A stretch of DNA of 64,000 bases from CAZWCE01 sp964632505 (lineage in GTDB: Bacteria; Planctomycetota; Planctomycetia; Pirellulales; Thermoguttaceae): contig CAZWCE010000011.1 of assembly GCA_964632505.1 (NCBI GenBank), positions 95,561 to 159,560 of the forward strand, in the 5' to 3' direction. The notes beneath the pieces are model-generated. The model ran no database searches, was not told the origin of the DNA, and was given only the letters and a program-made list of their open reading frames with translations. Every line of letters starts with the position of its first letter. The stretch's first letter is position 1. Shown here piece by piece: positions 26,666 to 36,020 of this stretch. Both the position numbers and the translations under genes were made by a program.

Positions 26666-27061
26666 ATGCTTTCTTCTCTTTCGCTCTTCTGCACGCAACT
26701 GGGCATGCTCTTCGCGCAGGAAGGAAACGGCGAGCCCCCTGCCGGTCCCGGCGGACAAATGACCCAGATCATTCTCATGGTCGGCCTGGTGGTCTTCGCA
26801 CTTTACTTCCTGATGATCCGCCCCCAGCAGAAGCAGGCCAAGCAGATGCAGACGATGCTCGAAAACCTGCGGAAGAACGATCGAGTCTTCACCATCGGCG
26901 GAATCATCGGCACCGTACATAATATCCTTCGAGATCAGAACGAGATCGTCCTGAAAGTAGACGACGCGAGCGGCGCCAAGATGCGTTTCCGACTCAACGC
27001 CGTTGCCGGAACTCTCGGACCACAGGATGGCCAGGACGAAGCGGGCAAGGAGAAATCCTGA
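26666..27061 (+). CDS. yajC: Preprotein translocase subunit YajC
   Basis: A 131-residue single-span membrane protein that associates with SecDF. The N-terminal segment has a signal-like stretch, then a Gly/Pro loop. The transmembrane helix is ILMVGLVVFALYFLMI, followed by the diagnostic RPQQKQAKQMQTMLENLRKNDRV and the cytoplasmic domain TIGGIIGTVHNI. The family is about 110 residues; the extra N-terminal residues are unusual. ATG 26666 is preceded by AAGGGA. It lies between tgt and secDF as in many bacteria. Confidence 0.95.
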   Translation: MLSSLSLFCTQLGMLFAQEGNGEPPAGPGGQMTQIILMVGLVVFALYFLMIRPQQKQAKQMQTMLENLRKNDRVFTIGGIIGTVHNILRDQNEIVLKVDDASGAKMRFRLNAVAGTLGPQDGQDEAGKEKS

Positions 27062-27150
27062 ATCCGCATGGGGCCTTCCCGGGCTCTCGCATTTTCTCGA
27101 ACCTTCCCTTTCGATGCGTCAAAGAATTGAAGAATCAGGATAGAGACAGA

Positions 27151-30100
27151 ATGAATCGCAGTGCTGCCAATTTTTCCGTGCCCCGAACGATCGGGTGGAC
27201 CGCCCTCGCGGCGATGATGATGGTTTTTTGCCTCACCAATGCCTCCAACGCCTTCGAAGCCTGGAGCCCTCAAGACGCATCGGCGCCGACGATCGGGCAA
27301 AGCGCTCCCGACGTCGCGGCGGACGCCGAAACATCCCCCGAGGTGGAAACGGAAGAGGAGAACGGCCAAGCCCCCTCCTTGGAAGAGGCCGCCGCCGATC
27401 CCTCGACGCCGGAGGCGGAAGCAGCGACCGAACCTCCGACGATCTCCCCACCTTCAAACGAAGAAGCATCGAACGGATCCGATGCCGCCGAAACGCCCGA
27501 CACAACGACACTGCCGCCGCTGGAAGTGGAAGAGGCGGAAACGCCGGTTCCGCCGAAACCGGTCCAGGAGGACGAGGTCGCCGAGGTGGGCGATGTCGAC
27601 GTCGCGGTCGAAAAAGAAACCGCCCCCAGCGATTGGCGCGATTGGGGCTGGCTGAAGATCGTCGTCTTTCTGGTCATTCTTTTCGGAACTTACGCCGTGG
27701 GCATCCTCCTCGGCCAAATGTGGCGCATGCCGGAACATTCCTTCCGCATTTTCGTCATCCTCCTCTGCCTGTTCGGAAGTGCCGCCGCGAACGTCTTCGG
27801 GCTGCACCGTCTGAACCTCGGTATCGACCTGCGCGGCGGAGTCATTCTGGTCTACAACGTTTTTCCAAGCAAAACGCAAGACACCCCGCAAGAAGAGGAC
27901 GGAGAGGAAGAAGTCCGGGAGGAGCGAGAGGCCGGTTCCCAGGGGATCCAATGGGATGAACTCAAGAAGGCGATCGGCATGCGGGTCAACCCGGCCGGTG
28001 TCCGCGAGATTTCCATTCAGCGACTCGGCAATCACCAGGTGCGCATCATCATTCCCGAGGTCGACGACGCCGAGGTCAGTCGTCTCGAAGGCGTGATCTC
28101 GGAAGCGGGAACTCTCGAATTCCGTGTTTTGGCGCGGGAAAACCTCGATGAGTCGCTCGTCAAACGGGCGATGAGCGAACCGACCGACCGCCTGCGGGAC
28201 GCCGAGGGCAACCTGCTGGCCTGGTGGGTTCCGGTGGCCGAAAAGGAAGTGGAAAATCTGATCGGCGGTACTTCCGTCCAGCGAGAGCAGGACGGCGGTT
28301 ACGAGATCCTCGTGCTGAACGATCCGTTCAACGTCACCGGCGAGGACATCGGTAGAAAACGCGAGGGGATGAACCAAGAAACGGGGCAGCCGAACGTGCA
28401 ATTCAATTTGTACGCGCGGGGCGCCAAGGATTTCAGCAATCTCACGTCGTTCTACAAGCCGAAGCAAGGGCAGGAAAACTCCACCACGCGGCGGTTGGGC
28501 ATCATCCTCAACGGCGAACTCTATTCCGCGCCGAACATCAAGGAAGCGATCACCGGAGGACAGGTCAGCATCGATTTCGGGCGACGCGACACCCCCGCCG
28601 AACGGGAAGCCCTGCGTCAAGAGATCGAAGACCTCATCCAGGTCCTCAACGCCGGAAGTCTGCCGGCCGAATTGAGCGAGGAGCCGGTCAGCCGCATGCT
28701 CACCGGCCCGACGCTGGGGGCCGAAACGATCCGCAAGGGCAAGACCGCCATCTTCTGGTCGATGATCCTGGTCTTGGCTTTCATGATCGTCTATTATCGG
28801 TTCTCGGGACTGATCGCCTGCTTCGCGGTGCTTTTGAATCTCTCGCTCATCTTTGCGGTCATGATGGCGGTCCACGCCGCCTTCACCTTACCCGGCTTGG
28901 CCGGTCTGGTGCTGACCGTCGGAATCGCGGTCGACGCGAATGTACTCATTTTCGAGCGCATCCGGGAAGAACTCAAGCAAGGATCGACGTTGCGAATGGC
29001 CATCCGCAACGGATTCCAACGGGCCTCCACCGCGATCTACGACGCCAACATCACGACGCTCATCACCGCCGTCATCCTCTACATCGTAGGATCCGAGCAG
29101 GTCAAAGGATTCGCCGTGACCCTGTTCCTCGGCGTCACCTTCAGTATGTTCACCGCGATCTACTGCGGCCGAACGATCTTCGAGATCGCCGAGCGACGCC
29201 GCTGGATCCGCAAGCTCAAGATGATGCAGATCGTCAGCCGGCCGAACCTGAAATTCATGGACAAACGCAAGCCGGCCGGCATCATTTCCGTCGTGCTGAT
29301 CCTCCTCGGACTGGTCGCGGTCGTCATGCGGGGCAAGGGCCTTCTCGACATCGATTTCGTCGGAGGGGTTTCCGTCGAAGCGGTCTTCCACGAACCGCAA
29401 GATCAAGGAGAGATTTACAACCAACTCGAGGACCGGCTTCCCGACCTTTCGGTGCAAAATCTCCACATGTCCAGTAGTGGTGAAGAAAACGGCGACGGCG
29501 AGGTCGATCTGACCAAGCTCGAGAACACTCACTTCCTCATCAACACCTCGAGTCCGCCCGAAATCGAAGCGGAAGAGTACCTCGAAACCGTGACCACCAC
29601 CCTCGAGGAGCAGTTCGGGAAAACCCTCGTTCATTACGACATGAACTATGAAATTCTCTCCGCGACCGAACCGGCACAAGGAGAAGGCTTGCCGGAGGTG
29701 GTCGCCGAAGTGACGATGGAACCGAAAATCAACAGCAAGGGCCTGGCCGCCGATCTCGATAGGGAGATGGAAAACGCCCTCGACGCCGGAGAAATCGCCC
29801 GCGATTTCGATATCGATTTGACCAATGAAAAGATGGAAGGCCGGGACGATTCGACCGCCTTCGGCGAATGGACCCTCACGATGAACACGACCGAAAAAGA
29901 TGCCCAAATCGTTCTCGATCGGGTCCGACAGCAGATCAATAAGCAGCCGTATTTCCCCTCTTCGAACAAAATCGGGGGGGCGGTGGCCCAACAAACCCGA
30001 AACAGCGCGATCTCCGCCTTGTTGGGAAGCTTGATCTGTATCGTTTTGTACATCTGGCTCCGCTTCCAGAAAATCTCTTACGGTCTGGCCGCCGTGGTCG

Positions 30101-30555
30101 CCCTGGTACACGACGTGTTGATCACGCTCGGGCTCCTCGCCGCCTCGGCTTGGCTCGTTCCCTTCCTGGGATTCGCCGGCATCGAAACCTTCAAGATCGG
30201 CCTGCCGGTGGTCGCCGCATTTCTGACCATCATCGGGTATTCGCTCAACGATACGATCGTTCTCTTCGACCGGGTCCGTGAAATCCGTGGAAAGATGCCG
30301 AATCTGACGATTCCACTGATCGACAAGAGCATCAACCAAACGCTGAGCCGAACGCTGCTCACCTCACTGACGACCTTGATCGTGGTGCTGATCCTGTACT
30401 TCTTCGGCGGAGAAGGCATCCACACCTTCGCGTTCGCTTTGGTCGCAGGCGTCTTGGTCGGTACCTATAGCTCGATCTTCATCGCCTCGCCCGCCTTATA
30501 CTGGATGATCGGCACACCGGAAGATAAAAAGGATAGCGAAACCAAGGCGGTATGA
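27151..30555 (+). CDS. secDF: Protein translocase SecDF, fused
   Basis: A 1134-residue fusion of SecD and SecF, the RND-type proton-driven motor that pulls preproteins across the inner membrane. After a hydrophobic start there is an acidic Glu/Pro/Ala-rich linker (about 35-160) not found in E. coli SecD, then two helices (KIVVFLVILFGTYAVGILL, IFVILLCLFGSAAANVFGL). The SecD part shows LGIDLRGGV, a periplasmic domain and a five-helix bundle with VGIAVDANVLIFERIREE. The SecF part starts near residue 715 with LLDIDFVGGVSVEAVF and ends in a helix bundle with IGYSLNDTIVLFDRVREIRG. Both essential aspartate/arginine motifs are intact. ATG 27151 follows AGGA; TTG 27127 is an alternative. A good terminator follows. 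Confidence 0.96.
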   Translation: MNRSAANFSVPRTIGWTALAAMMMVFCLTNASNAFEAWSPQDASAPTIGQSAPDVAADAETSPEVETEEENGQAPSLEEAAADPSTPEAEAATEPPTISPPSNEEASNGSDAAETPDTTTLPPLEVEEAETPVPPKPVQEDEVAEVGDVDVAVEKETAPSDWRDWGWLKIVVFLVILFGTYAVGILLGQMWRMPEHSFRIFVILLCLFGSAAANVFGLHRLNLGIDLRGGVILVYNVFPSKTQDTPQEEDGEEEVREEREAGSQGIQWDELKKAIGMRVNPAGVREISIQRLGNHQVRIIIPEVDDAEVSRLEGVISEAGTLEFRVLARENLDESLVKRAMSEPTDRLRDAEGNLLAWWVPVAEKEVENLIGGTSVQREQDGGYEILVLNDPFNVTGEDIGRKREGMNQETGQPNVQFNLYARGAKDFSNLTSFYKPKQGQENSTTRRLGIILNGELYSAPNIKEAITGGQVSIDFGRRDTPAEREALRQEIEDLIQVLNAGSLPAELSEEPVSRMLTGPTLGAETIRKGKTAIFWSMILVLAFMIVYYRFSGLIACFAVLLNLSLIFAVMMAVHAAFTLPGLAGLVLTVGIAVDANVLIFERIREELKQGSTLRMAIRNGFQRASTAIYDANITTLITAVILYIVGSEQVKGFAVTLFLGVTFSMFTAIYCGRTIFEIAERRRWIRKLKMMQIVSRPNLKFMDKRKPAGIISVVLILLGLVAVVMRGKGLLDIDFVGGVSVEAVFHEPQDQGEIYNQLEDRLPDLSVQNLHMSSSGEENGDGEVDLTKLENTHFLINTSSPPEIEAEEYLETVTTTLEEQFGKTLVHYDMNYEILSATEPAQGEGLPEVVAEVTMEPKINSKGLAADLDREMENALDAGEIARDFDIDLTNEKMEGRDDSTAFGEWTLTMNTTEKDAQIVLDRVRQQINKQPYFPSSNKIGGAVAQQTRNSAISALLGSLICIVLYIWLRFQKISYGLAAVVALVHDVLITLGLLAASAWLVPFLGFAGIETFKIGLPVVAAFLTIIGYSLNDTIVLFDRVREIRGKMPNLTIPLIDKSINQTLSRTLLTSLTTLIVVLILYFFGGEGIHTFAFALVAGVLVGTYSSIFIASPALYWMIGTPEDKKDSETKAV

Positions 30556-30589
30556 TCTCCCGCATCGCTGGTCCAACCGAGACCTCCCC

Positions 30590-30620
30590 GGCGTCTTCTT
30601 GTGAGGAAGACGCCTTTTTT
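30590..30620 (+). terminator. Rho-independent terminator of the tgt-yajC-secDF run
   Basis: GGCGTCTTC pairs with GAAGACGCC over a seven-base loop, followed by six T. It lies about 35 bases after the secDF stop. Confidence 0.85.
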
Positions 30621-30753
30621 ATGCGCGATCGAGGAACGAATCTCGGCAATCTAGAACAACCATTCCGGTGACAACGCCCGAAGGAATCGGAACGAATATA
30701 GTCGATGCACCCGCCGAAGCCATTCCCGGTGGACTTTTCACCGCCCGGGGTCG

Positions 30754-31281
30754 ATGTGCAAGGATATGAGCAGCAGCCGAACCCGATGGGATCAATCAGA
30801 CCCCGCTTCTTTGCCTTTTCAGGCGAAAGCGATTCTTTCCGGACTGGTCCTGATGACCGGCATGATGGCAGCGATCTGCTTCGTTTCCCATGCTCCCAAG
30901 CGATCCACGCCCTCGTCGAAGGCGTTCTTCACGCTCCGGCAGCAAGAATCCCCGACCGTTTCCCGGAAGCATCGCCCCAAGTGCATTCCGCCCCAGCGCC
31001 CGGTGGTCGAGAAGTCCCCCTCGGGGCGCCCCGCCGTGACATCGACCTCTTCCCACGCCCTCTCTTCCCCGGCGATGGTCGTCGCGAAGGGACATCCCCC
31101 CGTCACCGAAAAGAAAAGTGCGGCACCGCATATTCCGAAGATCGACCCTTCCGTCTTCGAAGCGAAACCGGCCGAACCGGTCCACCTGGAAAAAAGCTGC
31201 CCTCTTTTCCCTTCAGCGGAGCGTTCTTCCGGAAACTCAGCCCACGAAGTGCCGATCGATCGCGGCTTGAATTCAAGGTAA
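30754..31281 (+). CDS. Hypothetical single-span membrane protein
   Basis: A 175-residue frame that may be a real gene. A short N-terminus is followed by one hydrophobic helix (residues about 28-46, AILSGLVLMTGMMAAICFV). The long remainder is Pro/Ser/Lys-rich and probably disordered (PKRSTPSSK, VVEKSPSGRP). ATG 30754 has GGGG upstream; ATG 30766 with AAGGA very close is an alternative. It is convergent with the peptidase gene and ends 5 bases before that gene's stop, which fits real gene packing. An overlapping plus-strand frame at 30705-31622 is arginine/proline-rich and less protein-like. No family recognised. Confidence 0.45.
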   Translation: MCKDMSSSRTRWDQSDPASLPFQAKAILSGLVLMTGMMAAICFVSHAPKRSTPSSKAFFTLRQQESPTVSRKHRPKCIPPQRPVVEKSPSGRPAVTSTSSHALSSPAMVVAKGHPPVTEKKSAAPHIPKIDPSVFEAKPAEPVHLEKSCPLFPSAERSSGNSAHEVPIDRGLNSR

Positions 31282-31286
31282 GCCCT

Positions 31287-32729
31287 TTATTCTCCCGCGT
31301 TTTCCGTCGGTGTTCGGGGCACTGCGTCGTCTTCTTCCCGTTTCGCGAGGAGTTTCCAAGAGAAGCGTACCGACGATCGCTCGATGAAGACCCCGAAAAC
31401 ACGTTGCGACTCAGGCGGCAAACGCAGCAACCGCATCTCCCCCAAGAAGATCTCGGTCGCCTCGTCGGTAGGTTCGACGCGGTATCGCCACGGCTCCTTC
31501 GACGGTGCGAGCTCCCATCGCCGGCGATACTTCCAGGTCTCCTCTTCGCGACGAAACCACCGGCAATCTCCTTCCGCCGAATCGATCAGCAGCAGATCAA
31601 AACGCTTCGGCATTTCTTCTGAGCGGCCGAAGACGACTCCTCCGGAAAAGGGACGCCCAGACTCGCTCGGGGAGAGTTCCAACTCAACCATGGTGACGTG
31701 ACTTTGGAGCACGGCCAAGGCCGAAGTTTCCGAAAAACCTCGAAACGATCCTGCTTCCGGCGGATGCTCATCCCGGCACGATCGCTCCTCCCAGGTGCTC
31801 CAGATCACGCGCCAAGGTGTGCGGCGCGGCCACACCCAATCGCGCAGTGCTTTCCCGGTCGGCTTCTCCTTCATGGAAAGCGTCTGCCAAGCATCTCCGA
31901 TCGATGCTCCCGACCGAAGTCCTTCCCAGAGTCGCCAAAAGCTCCGGGGATGATCTTCGATCAGCTTCCGAACCACCGCCCACGCGATGGCGTGCCGGTT
32001 CAAATCGCCCAAGGACCCGTCGGAAAATACCCGATCCATTTCCAAGAGTTCCGAGGGTGAGAGAGGGAGTTCCCCCCGATCGGCCATCGCCAGAAAACGA
32101 CCGGGGAAGTCGGTTTGTGAGATCGACGGCGGCGTGCCCCATGCGATGCTCCCGGGCGAAATCCGGCGGTGTACGGCGAAGGCGTCGGCGAAGCCTTCAA
32201 TCAACCAGTTTTCGGGGTCGGAAAAGTTCTCTCCGAACCGGTCGAGCACATAACGATGGACCGCCTCATGCAGCACCAGATAGCGGCGGTAATCGTCGTC
32301 CGCCCGGCGATGGACATAGATCGTCCGACGATCGATCGGACAAAAACCGCCGGAGTCTTCGAGATGTTGGGAAAACACGCCGTCTTCACGTATTTTTTCA
32401 ACGTACGAGGCCGCATCGGCGAAGAGCTGCACCTCGACCTTTCCGACCGGTGGAGGGTTCGCTGCGGTCGATTCTTCCGGCGCTTCGGAAAAAAAGCGAT
32501 CGAGCCTTTCATGAAGCGATTCCAAAAGGCTGGCCGTCGCCGGAGCATCGGCTCGGTCGGAAAAGACACGGTAATGAGCGGTCTCGCAGTAAAAGCGGCC
32601 TTCCGCGGGACGCGGCTTCACCGCCTGCGTGGAGGAAAGGACCCAGGAAAAGGCAAGGAGGAAGGCGAGTCCCGCCGGAACCGCCCCGCGAACAGGACAC
32701 GGTCTTGAAGAGGAAATGGTATCGCTCAT
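31287..32729 (-). CDS. Secreted gluzincin-type metallopeptidase-like protein
   Basis: A 480-residue protein with a signal peptide (LAFLLAFSWVLSSTQA). The putative zinc site is HEAVH (His154, Glu155, His158), a variant of HExxH, with a third ligand in LIEGFAD (Glu178) 20 residues later. This HExxH...E geometry is that of gluzincin peptidases and of planctomycete DUF1570-like proteins. Residues about 45-140 resemble the usual N-terminal domain (YCETAHYRVFSDRAD). The C-terminal 200 residues are unassigned, beta-rich by eye. The start ATG overlaps the rlmN stop (ATGA), so translation is probably coupled to rlmN. A proteolytic role is an inference. Confidence 0.78.
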   Translation of the reverse strand: MSDTISSSRPCPVRGAVPAGLAFLLAFSWVLSSTQAVKPRPAEGRFYCETAHYRVFSDRADAPATASLLESLHERLDRFFSEAPEESTAANPPPVGKVEVQLFADAASYVEKIREDGVFSQHLEDSGGFCPIDRRTIYVHRRADDDYRRYLVLHEAVHRYVLDRFGENFSDPENWLIEGFADAFAVHRRISPGSIAWGTPPSISQTDFPGRFLAMADRGELPLSPSELLEMDRVFSDGSLGDLNRHAIAWAVVRKLIEDHPRSFWRLWEGLRSGASIGDAWQTLSMKEKPTGKALRDWVWPRRTPWRVIWSTWEERSCRDEHPPEAGSFRGFSETSALAVLQSHVTMVELELSPSESGRPFSGGVVFGRSEEMPKRFDLLLIDSAEGDCRWFRREEETWKYRRRWELAPSKEPWRYRVEPTDEATEIFLGEMRLLRLPPESQRVFGVFIERSSVRFSWKLLAKREEDDAVPRTPTENAGE

Positions 32730-33778
32730 TTCGTCCCCTTCGGGAAAAGCGTTTCTCGTCGCAATTGGCCGCACGCGGCATCGATGCGGTCGCCCTTGCG
32801 GAAGCGGACCTGGACGTCGATGCCTCGTTTTTCCAGCACGTCCACAAATCGACGGACCCGATCCGGCGGAGGAGGAGAAAAATCCAGCTCCGCAACGGGG
32901 TTCATCGGCAAAAGATTGACCAGGGCCGTCCGTCGCATGAGCAGGTCGGCAAGCCTTTCGGCGTGTTCCCGTTGGTCGTTGATTCCCGACAGCAAGACGT
33001 ACTCAAAGGTCACCCGACGTCCCGATTGCAGGAAGTAATCGTCGACCGCCTCCATGACGGACGCGATGTTGTACTTCCGATTCGCGGGAATGAGCCGATT
33101 TCGCAGTGCATCGTCGGGCGCGTGCAGCGAAACGGCCAATCGATAAGGGGATTCCAGGGAGGCCAGCCGACGGATCGCCGAGGGAATCCCTACGGTGGAA
33201 ATCGTGATGCGACGCACACTCACGTTCCACCCTTCCGGGGAAGCGACCGTCTCGAGCGCGCCCAACAGGGCCTCAAGATTCAAGAGCGGTTCGCCCATCC
33301 CCATCACCACCACATGCGTCAGCTTTTCATCTTTCCCCAGTAACCCTGAAAGATGAAGCAACTGCTCGAGGATTTCCCCGCGGGTCAGATTGCGGACGAA
33401 CCCGCCCAGTCCGCTGGCACAGAAGACGCACCCCATCGCGCAGCCGACCTGAGTGCTGATGCAGGCGGTTCGGTGGTTCTTCCGGTCGCGAAGCAGAACG
33501 CATTCGACGGAGTTGCCGTCGCGAAGCTTCAAGAGCAGCTTCTGCGTTTCGTCGCCTGCTTGCTCGGCCCGGACCACTTCGGTCGTCCACAGCGAGAAAT
33601 GCTCCTGGAGCCGCCTTCGCATCGACTGAGGCAAATCGGTCATCCCGGAAAAGTCGACCATGTTTTGCTGAAAAATCCATTTTTGGATCTGTTTACGACG
33701 AAAGTCGGGCCAACCGGCATCCTGCAGATGCTTCTTGAGCTGCTCCGGGCTGAGTTCCAGAAATGCGACAGGCTGCAT
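32726..33778 (-). CDS. rlmN: 23S rRNA (adenine2503-C2)/tRNA (adenine37-C2) methyltransferase RlmN
   Basis: This 350-residue radical-SAM enzyme methylates A2503 of 23S rRNA and A37 of some tRNAs. The iron-sulfur cysteines are in GCAMGCVFCASG (C-x3-C-x2-C). The SAM-binding VVMGMGEPLLN is present. The C-terminal catalytic cysteine is in DRIDAACGQLR, with its partner cysteine in the first cluster segment region. The N-terminal helical domain (KKHLQDAGWPDFRRKQIQKW) binds RNA. Length is normal. Its TGA overlaps the ATG of the peptidase gene. Confidence 0.96.
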   Translation of the reverse strand: MQPVAFLELSPEQLKKHLQDAGWPDFRRKQIQKWIFQQNMVDFSGMTDLPQSMRRRLQEHFSLWTTEVVRAEQAGDETQKLLLKLRDGNSVECVLLRDRKNHRTACISTQVGCAMGCVFCASGLGGFVRNLTRGEILEQLLHLSGLLGKDEKLTHVVVMGMGEPLLNLEALLGALETVASPEGWNVSVRRITISTVGIPSAIRRLASLESPYRLAVSLHAPDDALRNRLIPANRKYNIASVMEAVDDYFLQSGRRVTFEYVLLSGINDQREHAERLADLLMRRTALVNLLPMNPVAELDFSPPPPDRVRRFVDVLEKRGIDVQVRFRKGDRIDAACGQLRRETLFPKGTK

Positions 33779-34170
33779 GACGCACCATCAACGCAAATGC
33801 GCGTTCCGAGATCGAGAAAAAATGATCGGGCGAAGAAGTCGCCCCGCGATGCCGCTATTATGACATCCCCAAAGCGACCGTAAAAGGCCAAACCGGCGAT
33901 CTCCCGGCGAGAAACCATCGTACGGCATTCTCCGGGTCGGCCGGAAAAACAATCGAGGTCCGAACCTTGCAAAAAGTATTTCGAAAGTCATAATGGGAGG
34001 AATCGAGGCTTTCGGCCGAAGGAGCCCGGTGCCGAGGAGCGATCCGGTGACCTGCTCCGCCTCCCTTTGGACCGAAGTCGGTGCTGTGATTTCCCGACCG
34101 TTGATTCATCGCTCCCTTGGCCCACTTTTTTCTCATCGGACGAATCATTTCGTTTTCATTGCTTATCTTC
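33779..34170. other. Intergenic between rlmN and plsC
   Basis: A 392-base gap between divergent genes, so it should hold two promoters. I see no convincing promoter pair, RNA or coding frame in it. Confidence 0.4.
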
Positions 34171-34833
34171 ATGGCTACCACATTGGAACAATCGAACCTC
34201 GAACATCGTCGAGACGACCTCCCGACGATCGCCATTCGAAACATCCTGGTTTTGGTGGCCCGATTTCTCAGCGGCGCGAGTGTGCGTTGGGTCGATTCCC
34301 AACCGGATCGTTGCCAACGGGTCTACTTCGCCAATCACACCAGTCATCTGGACGCGATCGTCATTTGGGCGGCGCTTCCCTCGCGGATTCGCTCGCTCAC
34401 CCGGATGGTCGCCGCGAAGGATTACTGGCACGGCGGCCGGCTGCGGACGTATCTTTCTCGTGATATTTTCAACGCCCTCTTGATCGAGCGCAAGAACATC
34501 AAGGTGAAAAGCAGCCCCATCAACCTCATGCTGAAGGAGATGGGAAACCAATATTCGGTCATTATGTTTCCGGAAGGGGGACGCACCGAGGGAGATACCA
34601 TTTCAGAATTCAAGAGCGGCCTCTACCACCTGAGCAAAAAACGGCCCGATCTGGAGCTGATTCCCGTCTACCTGGACAACATGAACCGCATTCTTCCGCG
34701 CGGGGAATATCTGCCGGTTCCCATGCTCTCGCGCGTCGTTTTCGGTCCTCCCATGTGGCTCGAACGAGGAGAACCGAAGAACGACTTTCTCGACCGGGCC
34801 CGGACGGCGGTGGTGAATCTCAAAAATCTTTGA
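34171..34833 (+). CDS. 1-acyl-sn-glycerol-3-phosphate acyltransferase (PlsC family)
   Basis: A 220-residue acyltransferase expected to convert lysophosphatidate to phosphatidate at the inner membrane. The catalytic NH-x4-D box is FANHTSHLDAIVIW. The phosphate-binding block is MFPEGGRTEGD. A further conserved segment is LELIPVYLDNMNRILPRGE. Hydrophobicity is low overall apart from IAIRNILVLVARFL near residue 25, so it is probably peripheral or singly anchored. ATG 34171 has no strong ribosome binding site; TTG 34117 would add a hydrophobic N-terminus. cdsA, the next step of the pathway, follows 62 bases later in the same direction. Confidence 0.85.
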   Translation: MATTLEQSNLEHRRDDLPTIAIRNILVLVARFLSGASVRWVDSQPDRCQRVYFANHTSHLDAIVIWAALPSRIRSLTRMVAAKDYWHGGRLRTYLSRDIFNALLIERKNIKVKSSPINLMLKEMGNQYSVIMFPEGGRTEGDTISEFKSGLYHLSKKRPDLELIPVYLDNMNRILPRGEYLPVPMLSRVVFGPPMWLERGEPKNDFLDRARTAVVNLKNL

Positions 34834-34895
34834 ACCGATCGATAAGCGATCCGGATGGGACGGAAGCTTGAGAACGAGAACACCGGGTGATCTCC

Positions 34896-36002
34896 ATGGA
34901 TAAAATGACCATCGGACTGCTCGTGGGAGTATTCATCGCCTTGGGGGGCATCACCGGGGCGATCTATCTTCTCAAGCGCAACTCGGAGCACGGAATCGAC
35001 TCGGCCGTTCTCGACACGTTCCAGGCCCGACTCCGCGCTTGGTGGCTGTTGTTCGGCGTGTTGACCGGCGCCTTCCTCGTCGGTCACACCGTGACGGTCG
35101 TGCTGTTCTTCCTCATCTCCTTCTGGGCCTTGCGGGAATACATCACCCTGACCCCCACGCGCCCGGCCGATCACGGAATGCTCTTCTGGGTTCTATTTCT
35201 TTGTACACCACTTCAATTCTTCCTGGTCGGCGTCGACAGCCGGTGGTTCCAGTCGCTCACCGGCATCCCTTCCTATCAGGTGTACAGCATCATGATTCCG
35301 GTGTACGTCTTCCTGCTGTTGCCGGCGGGAATGGCCATGCGCGGCGACGCGAAACGGTTCCTCGAACGGGTCGCCAAGTTGCAGGCGGGGTTGCTCATTT
35401 GCGTCTACTGCCTCAGTTACGCCCCCGCTTTGTTGACGATCGAGTTCCCCGGACCGGATCCTCTGGAAGCCAGCGAAACGGCGGAAGTGCTCGAACACGG
35501 CATCGAGGAAAAGGTGGTCGATGCCTTAGGTTTGGAATCGTCGGAGGAAGGCGAGACACACCCCGCCAAGTACCCCCGGCCCACCCTCACCGGCCGACGG
35601 CTGCGTCTACTCTTCTATTTCATTCTGATGGTCCAGCTCAGCGACGTCTTCCAGTATCTCTGGTCGCAGATTCCCTTGAAGCACCCCATCGCTCCGAAGA
35701 TCAATCTATCCCGCACCTGGGAGGGGATCTTCGGCGGTGCCGCGACCACGATGCTCTGCGGCATGGCCCTCTGGTTCGTCACCCCTTTCCCTCATTGGTG
35801 GCAAGCCGGGATGATCGCCCTGGCCATTTCACTGATGGGCTTCGCCGGGAGCATGACGATGTCGGCCATCAAGCGGGACCGAGGCGTGGAAGATTACGGC
35901 ACACTCATCGAAGGACACAGCGGCGTGCTCGACCGGATGGACTCCGTCTGCTTCGCCGCCCCGGTCTTCTACCACATGACCTGGCTCTTTCTGAACCTCT
36001 GA
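34896..36002 (+). CDS. cdsA: Phosphatidate cytidylyltransferase, first copy
   Basis: A 368-residue multi-span membrane enzyme making CDP-diacylglycerol from phosphatidate and CTP. Several helices are visible (LLVGVFIALGGITGAIYLL, LLFGVLTGAFLVGHTVTVVLFFLISF, GMIALAISLMGFAGSMTM). The family signature near the C-terminus reads SAIKRDRGVEDYGTLIEGHS then GVLDRMDS, keeping KR, D and the final D-R-x-D, but with GVED and IEGHS in place of KD and PGHGG. NLSRTWEGIFGG resembles SPKKTxEG. A charged insert (about 185-225) is unusual. GGTGA lies 5 bases before ATG 34896. It forms a unit with plsC. A second, shorter cdsA is at 47923. Confidence 0.88.
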   Translation: MDKMTIGLLVGVFIALGGITGAIYLLKRNSEHGIDSAVLDTFQARLRAWWLLFGVLTGAFLVGHTVTVVLFFLISFWALREYITLTPTRPADHGMLFWVLFLCTPLQFFLVGVDSRWFQSLTGIPSYQVYSIMIPVYVFLLLPAGMAMRGDAKRFLERVAKLQAGLLICVYCLSYAPALLTIEFPGPDPLEASETAEVLEHGIEEKVVDALGLESSEEGETHPAKYPRPTLTGRRLRLLFYFILMVQLSDVFQYLWSQIPLKHPIAPKINLSRTWEGIFGGAATTMLCGMALWFVTPFPHWWQAGMIALAISLMGFAGSMTMSAIKRDRGVEDYGTLIEGHSGVLDRMDSVCFAAPVFYHMTWLFLNL

Positions 36003-36020
36003 AAAAGATCGCCCCGAGAA

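Noticed and set aside
27454..28875. 473-residue minus-strand frame (also 28888-30339)
   Set aside because: Antisense to secDF; both are typical GC-rich shadow frames.
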